Assembly (NCBI GenBank): GCA_016182795.1
Contig: JACPFW010000039.1
Location: 1-64,000 of the forward strand
Origin: Gemmatimonadota bacterium
Lineage (GTDB): Bacteria; Gemmatimonadota; Gemmatimonadetes; Gemmatimonadales; Gemmatimonadaceae
Reading direction: 5' to 3'
Length of the DNA: 64,000 bases
Shown here: one piece after another, positions 62,107-64,000 of the stretch
Layout: each line of letters starts with the position of its first letter
Numbering within the stretch: the stretch's first letter is position 1
The notes under the pieces: model-generated
Databases searched by the model: none
Told to the model about the DNA's origin: nothing
What the model saw: only the letters and a program-made list of their open reading frames with translations
Program-made: the position numbers and the translations under genes

Positions 62107-62191
62107 CTGGCAGAGCGCAGGGCGCCGGCGCAAACTCAAGCACGCCGCCACGCCAAGCGTGGTGCCCATCGCTCATCCCGTGAGGACCTCT

Positions 62192-63718
62192 GTGTCACGT
62201 TTCCGGTTCACCGCACGCCCCCTCGCGTTCGTTGCCTCGCTCGCGCTCGCCGTCAGCGCCGCGACCGCCCAGCAGCCCTCCCGTGCACCGCAGGCTCCGC
62301 AGACACCGCAGGATCGGCTGGTCGCGGCGATGCACGGCGTCTCGAGCAACGTCATCCTCGACTACGTGAAGGAGATGACGTCGGAGAAGTTCGGCGGCCG
62401 GCTCACCGGCACGCCCGGCTACGACGCGTCGGCCGCGTGGACGGTGGGACTGCTCAAGGGCTGGGGCTACCAGCCGATGGGCGATCAGGGGAGCTGGTAT
62501 CAGAAGTTCCCCAATCCGTACACGCTGGTGCTGCCCGGCACTGAACTGTCGCTGCGCGTCCCGCAGCCCGGCGGCGGCGAGATCGTGAAGTCGTACCGGT
62601 GGGAGACCGAGTACTACCAGGGCTCCACGTCCGACGCGGGGAAGGTGACCGCCGAGGCCGTGTATGTCGGGTACGGCGTCACGGCGCCGGAACTCGGATA
62701 CGACGATTATGCGGGCGTGGACGTGAAGGGGAAGATTGTTGTTGTCGAGCCCGAAGCGCCGATGGGACCGATGCCCGACACGGCGCTGTTCAAGAAGTGG
62801 CGTCCGTATTCGTTCCACTCGTACAAGATCGAGAATGCCGCCAAGCACGGCGCGGCAGGGAAGGTCTACAACTACCACATCGTCAATCCCAACGCGCGCT
62901 TCGTGAAGGGGCTCATTCTCAGCTACGTCAATGAAGTCGTGCTGAATGACCTGTTCGCCGGCTTGCCCATGAGCCATCGGCAGACGGTGGACCAGATCCG
63001 GAAGACGCTCAAGCCGGCGTCGCGCGCATTCGGCAAGACGATGACGTTGATGAACACGACGGTGCACCATCCGGAGGGGATCGGCTCGAACGTGATTGGC
63101 GTGCTTCCCGGCAGCGATCCCGCGCTCAAGGACGAGTACGTGGTGCTCGGCGCGCATCTCGACCACCTCGGTTACAACCACGAGATGATGCCGGGCGCGC
63201 ATGACAATGCGTCGGGCGTGGCGGTGCTGCTGGCCGCGGCGGAGGCGATCACGAAGTCCAAGGTGCCGCTCAAGCGCAGCGTGCTGCTGCTGCTGTTCGG
63301 CGCGGAAGAGCAGGGAGTATGGGGCTCGGAGTACTACGTGAACCACCCCGTGGTGCCGAACGCGAAGATCGCAGCGTTCCTGAATCTCGAGAGCGTCGGG
63401 CGCGGCGAACGCATTGGCGTGTCGTCGGGGGTCGAGTACCCGGCCATATTCGAGGCGATGAAGCGCGCCAATGACGCCTATGTGCATCGGGCGATGGGGG
63501 CGTTCGCCAACCTGAACCTCGCGCGCCCGCGGCAGGACGCGGCGCATTTCCTGTGGGCCAAGATCCCGACGGTGAGCATCGGCACGAGCGGCGCGCCGCC
63601 GCTGCCGTATGCGTCGTATCACACCACCAAGGACCGCTGGGAAATCATGACGCCGGAGATCATGGAAGACCTGGCGCGGATCACGTTCCTGGCGACGGTT
63701 GATTTGGCGAATCGCTGA
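62192..63718 (+). CDS. Secreted M28-family metallopeptidase with inserted PA domain (copy 2)
   Basis: The 508-residue exported peptidase has a signal peptide (about 1-27, ending ATAQQ) and a PA insert (about 95-245, YYQGSTSDAGKVTAEAVYVGYG). The M28 metal motifs are GAHLDHLG, PGAHDNASGVAVLLAA, GAEEQGVWGS, LNLESVG and SYHTTKD. It is similar in layout to copy 1 at 44-45.8 kb but clearly different in sequence. Start: GTG at 62192, six bases after AGGA, chosen because it directly precedes the signal peptide; the upstream frame is not coding. It may release amino acids from extracellular peptides for catabolism. Confidence 0.9.
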   Translation: MSRFRFTARPLAFVASLALAVSAATAQQPSRAPQAPQTPQDRLVAAMHGVSSNVILDYVKEMTSEKFGGRLTGTPGYDASAAWTVGLLKGWGYQPMGDQGSWYQKFPNPYTLVLPGTELSLRVPQPGGGEIVKSYRWETEYYQGSTSDAGKVTAEAVYVGYGVTAPELGYDDYAGVDVKGKIVVVEPEAPMGPMPDTALFKKWRPYSFHSYKIENAAKHGAAGKVYNYHIVNPNARFVKGLILSYVNEVVLNDLFAGLPMSHRQTVDQIRKTLKPASRAFGKTMTLMNTTVHHPEGIGSNVIGVLPGSDPALKDEYVVLGAHLDHLGYNHEMMPGAHDNASGVAVLLAAAEAITKSKVPLKRSVLLLLFGAEEQGVWGSEYYVNHPVVPNAKIAAFLNLESVGRGERIGVSSGVEYPAIFEAMKRANDAYVHRAMGAFANLNLARPRQDAAHFLWAKIPTVSIGTSGAPPLPYASYHTTKDRWEIMTPEIMEDLARITFLATVDLANR

Positions 63719-63844
63719 AGAAACGTCGGGCCGCTTCGCCTCAGGTCAGCGGAGCGGTCCGGCAGCGCGTAGAGGATGAATCGGGCGGCTGCCTCCGGGC
63801 GGTCGCCCTGCTGCCCCCAACGAATCATGCCACCCGGAGCACGT

Positions 63845-64000
63845 ATGCATCGTTCGCTCGCCCTGCTGTTGCTCGCCCTCCCCTTGGCCGCCCAGCAGCC
63901 CGCGGCGGCGCCCGCGGCTCCCCGCGCCTTCACCCCCAACGACTGGTACAAGGTCACCCAACTCAGCGCGCCGGCGATCTCGCCCGACGGCAAGCTGGTG
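63845..64000 (+). CDS. S9-family (prolyl oligopeptidase-type) peptidase, N-terminal part
   Basis: The first 52 codons encode a signal peptide (MHRSLALLLLALPLAAQQ) and the beginning of a mature protein, FTPNDWYKVTQLSAPAISPDGKLV, whose SAPAISPDGK segment is the first strand of the N-terminal beta-propeller of secreted S9 peptidases. GGAG sits just upstream. The gene runs off the window, so the catalytic domain is not seen. Confidence 0.72.
   Translation, partial: MHRSLALLLLALPLAAQQPAAAPAAPRAFTPNDWYKVTQLSAPAISPDGKLV

Overview
The window is GC-rich, densely packed DNA. It most likely comes from an aerobic member of the Gemmatimonadota or a close relative. This placement is an inference from gene content: SusC/SusD receptors, large TonB receptors with carboxypeptidase-like N-domains, several secreted M28 peptidases, signal peptides ending in 'AAQQ', and a complete aerobic phenylacetate core. 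I found no rRNA, tRNA, CRISPR array or recognisable insertion sequence.

Layout. 0-1.2 kb: two truncated genes, a family 2 glycosyltransferase and a zinc metalloprotease, meet tail to tail at a suspicious junction. 1.2-3 kb: a DUF192 lipoprotein and DNA polymerase IV. 3.2-8.7 kb: a SusC-SusD-DUF4397 outer-membrane uptake operon. 9-12.2 kb: an OmpA-like protein and acetoacetyl-CoA synthetase. 12.4-18.3 kb: lower phenylacetate pathway paaG-paaH-paaJ-paaY-paaZ, tightly coupled, with a fused E1 2-oxoacid dehydrogenase divergent to it. 20.5-26.3 kb: a plug-only TonB-like protein and a TonB receptor-YfiR-hybrid histidine kinase operon, in which the kinase is broken by a frameshift. 26.6-30.1 kb: a propeller protein followed by an apparently lower-GC accessory patch holding a coupled operon (DUF2971 protein, a 45-residue ORF, a membrane-anchored protein). 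30.2-32.7 kb: the epoxidase genes paaA-paaB-paaC-paaD. 32.8-37.5 kb: enoyl-CoA hydratase, a divergent Lrp/AsnC regulator and methionine gamma-lyase-like enzyme, a nitronate monooxygenase and a bacteriohemerythrin. 37.6-42.7 kb: a TonB-type receptor with an unusual Spy-like tail and a propeller protein. 42.8-49.1 kb: a rhodanese, an M28 peptidase, small housekeeping and unknown genes, and a 2-hydroxyacid dehydrogenase. 49.1-56.1 kb: a c-di-GMP phosphodiesterase response regulator coupled to a 1910-residue hybrid kinase. 56.2-62.1 kb: an aldo/keto reductase and a tyrosine/phenylalanine catabolic region (amino-acid dehydrogenase, hppD, hmgA, aminotransferase). 62.2-64 kb: a second M28 peptidase and the start of an S9 peptidase.

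The metabolic theme is aerobic degradation of aromatic amino acids and phenylacetate to acyl-CoAs, with acetoacetyl-CoA synthetase able to use the acetoacetate that homogentisate breakdown releases. paaE, paaK, hmgB and hmgC are not in the window. The most unusual DNA-level signal is a set of long imperfect inverted repeats built from short degenerate units. They fill whole intergenic gaps at 3.0, 12.3 and 42.7 kb, and related tandem forms occur at 18.3 and 31.7 kb. The best candidate for an undescribed gene system is the DUF2971/45-aa/membrane-protein operon at 28.3-30.1 kb.
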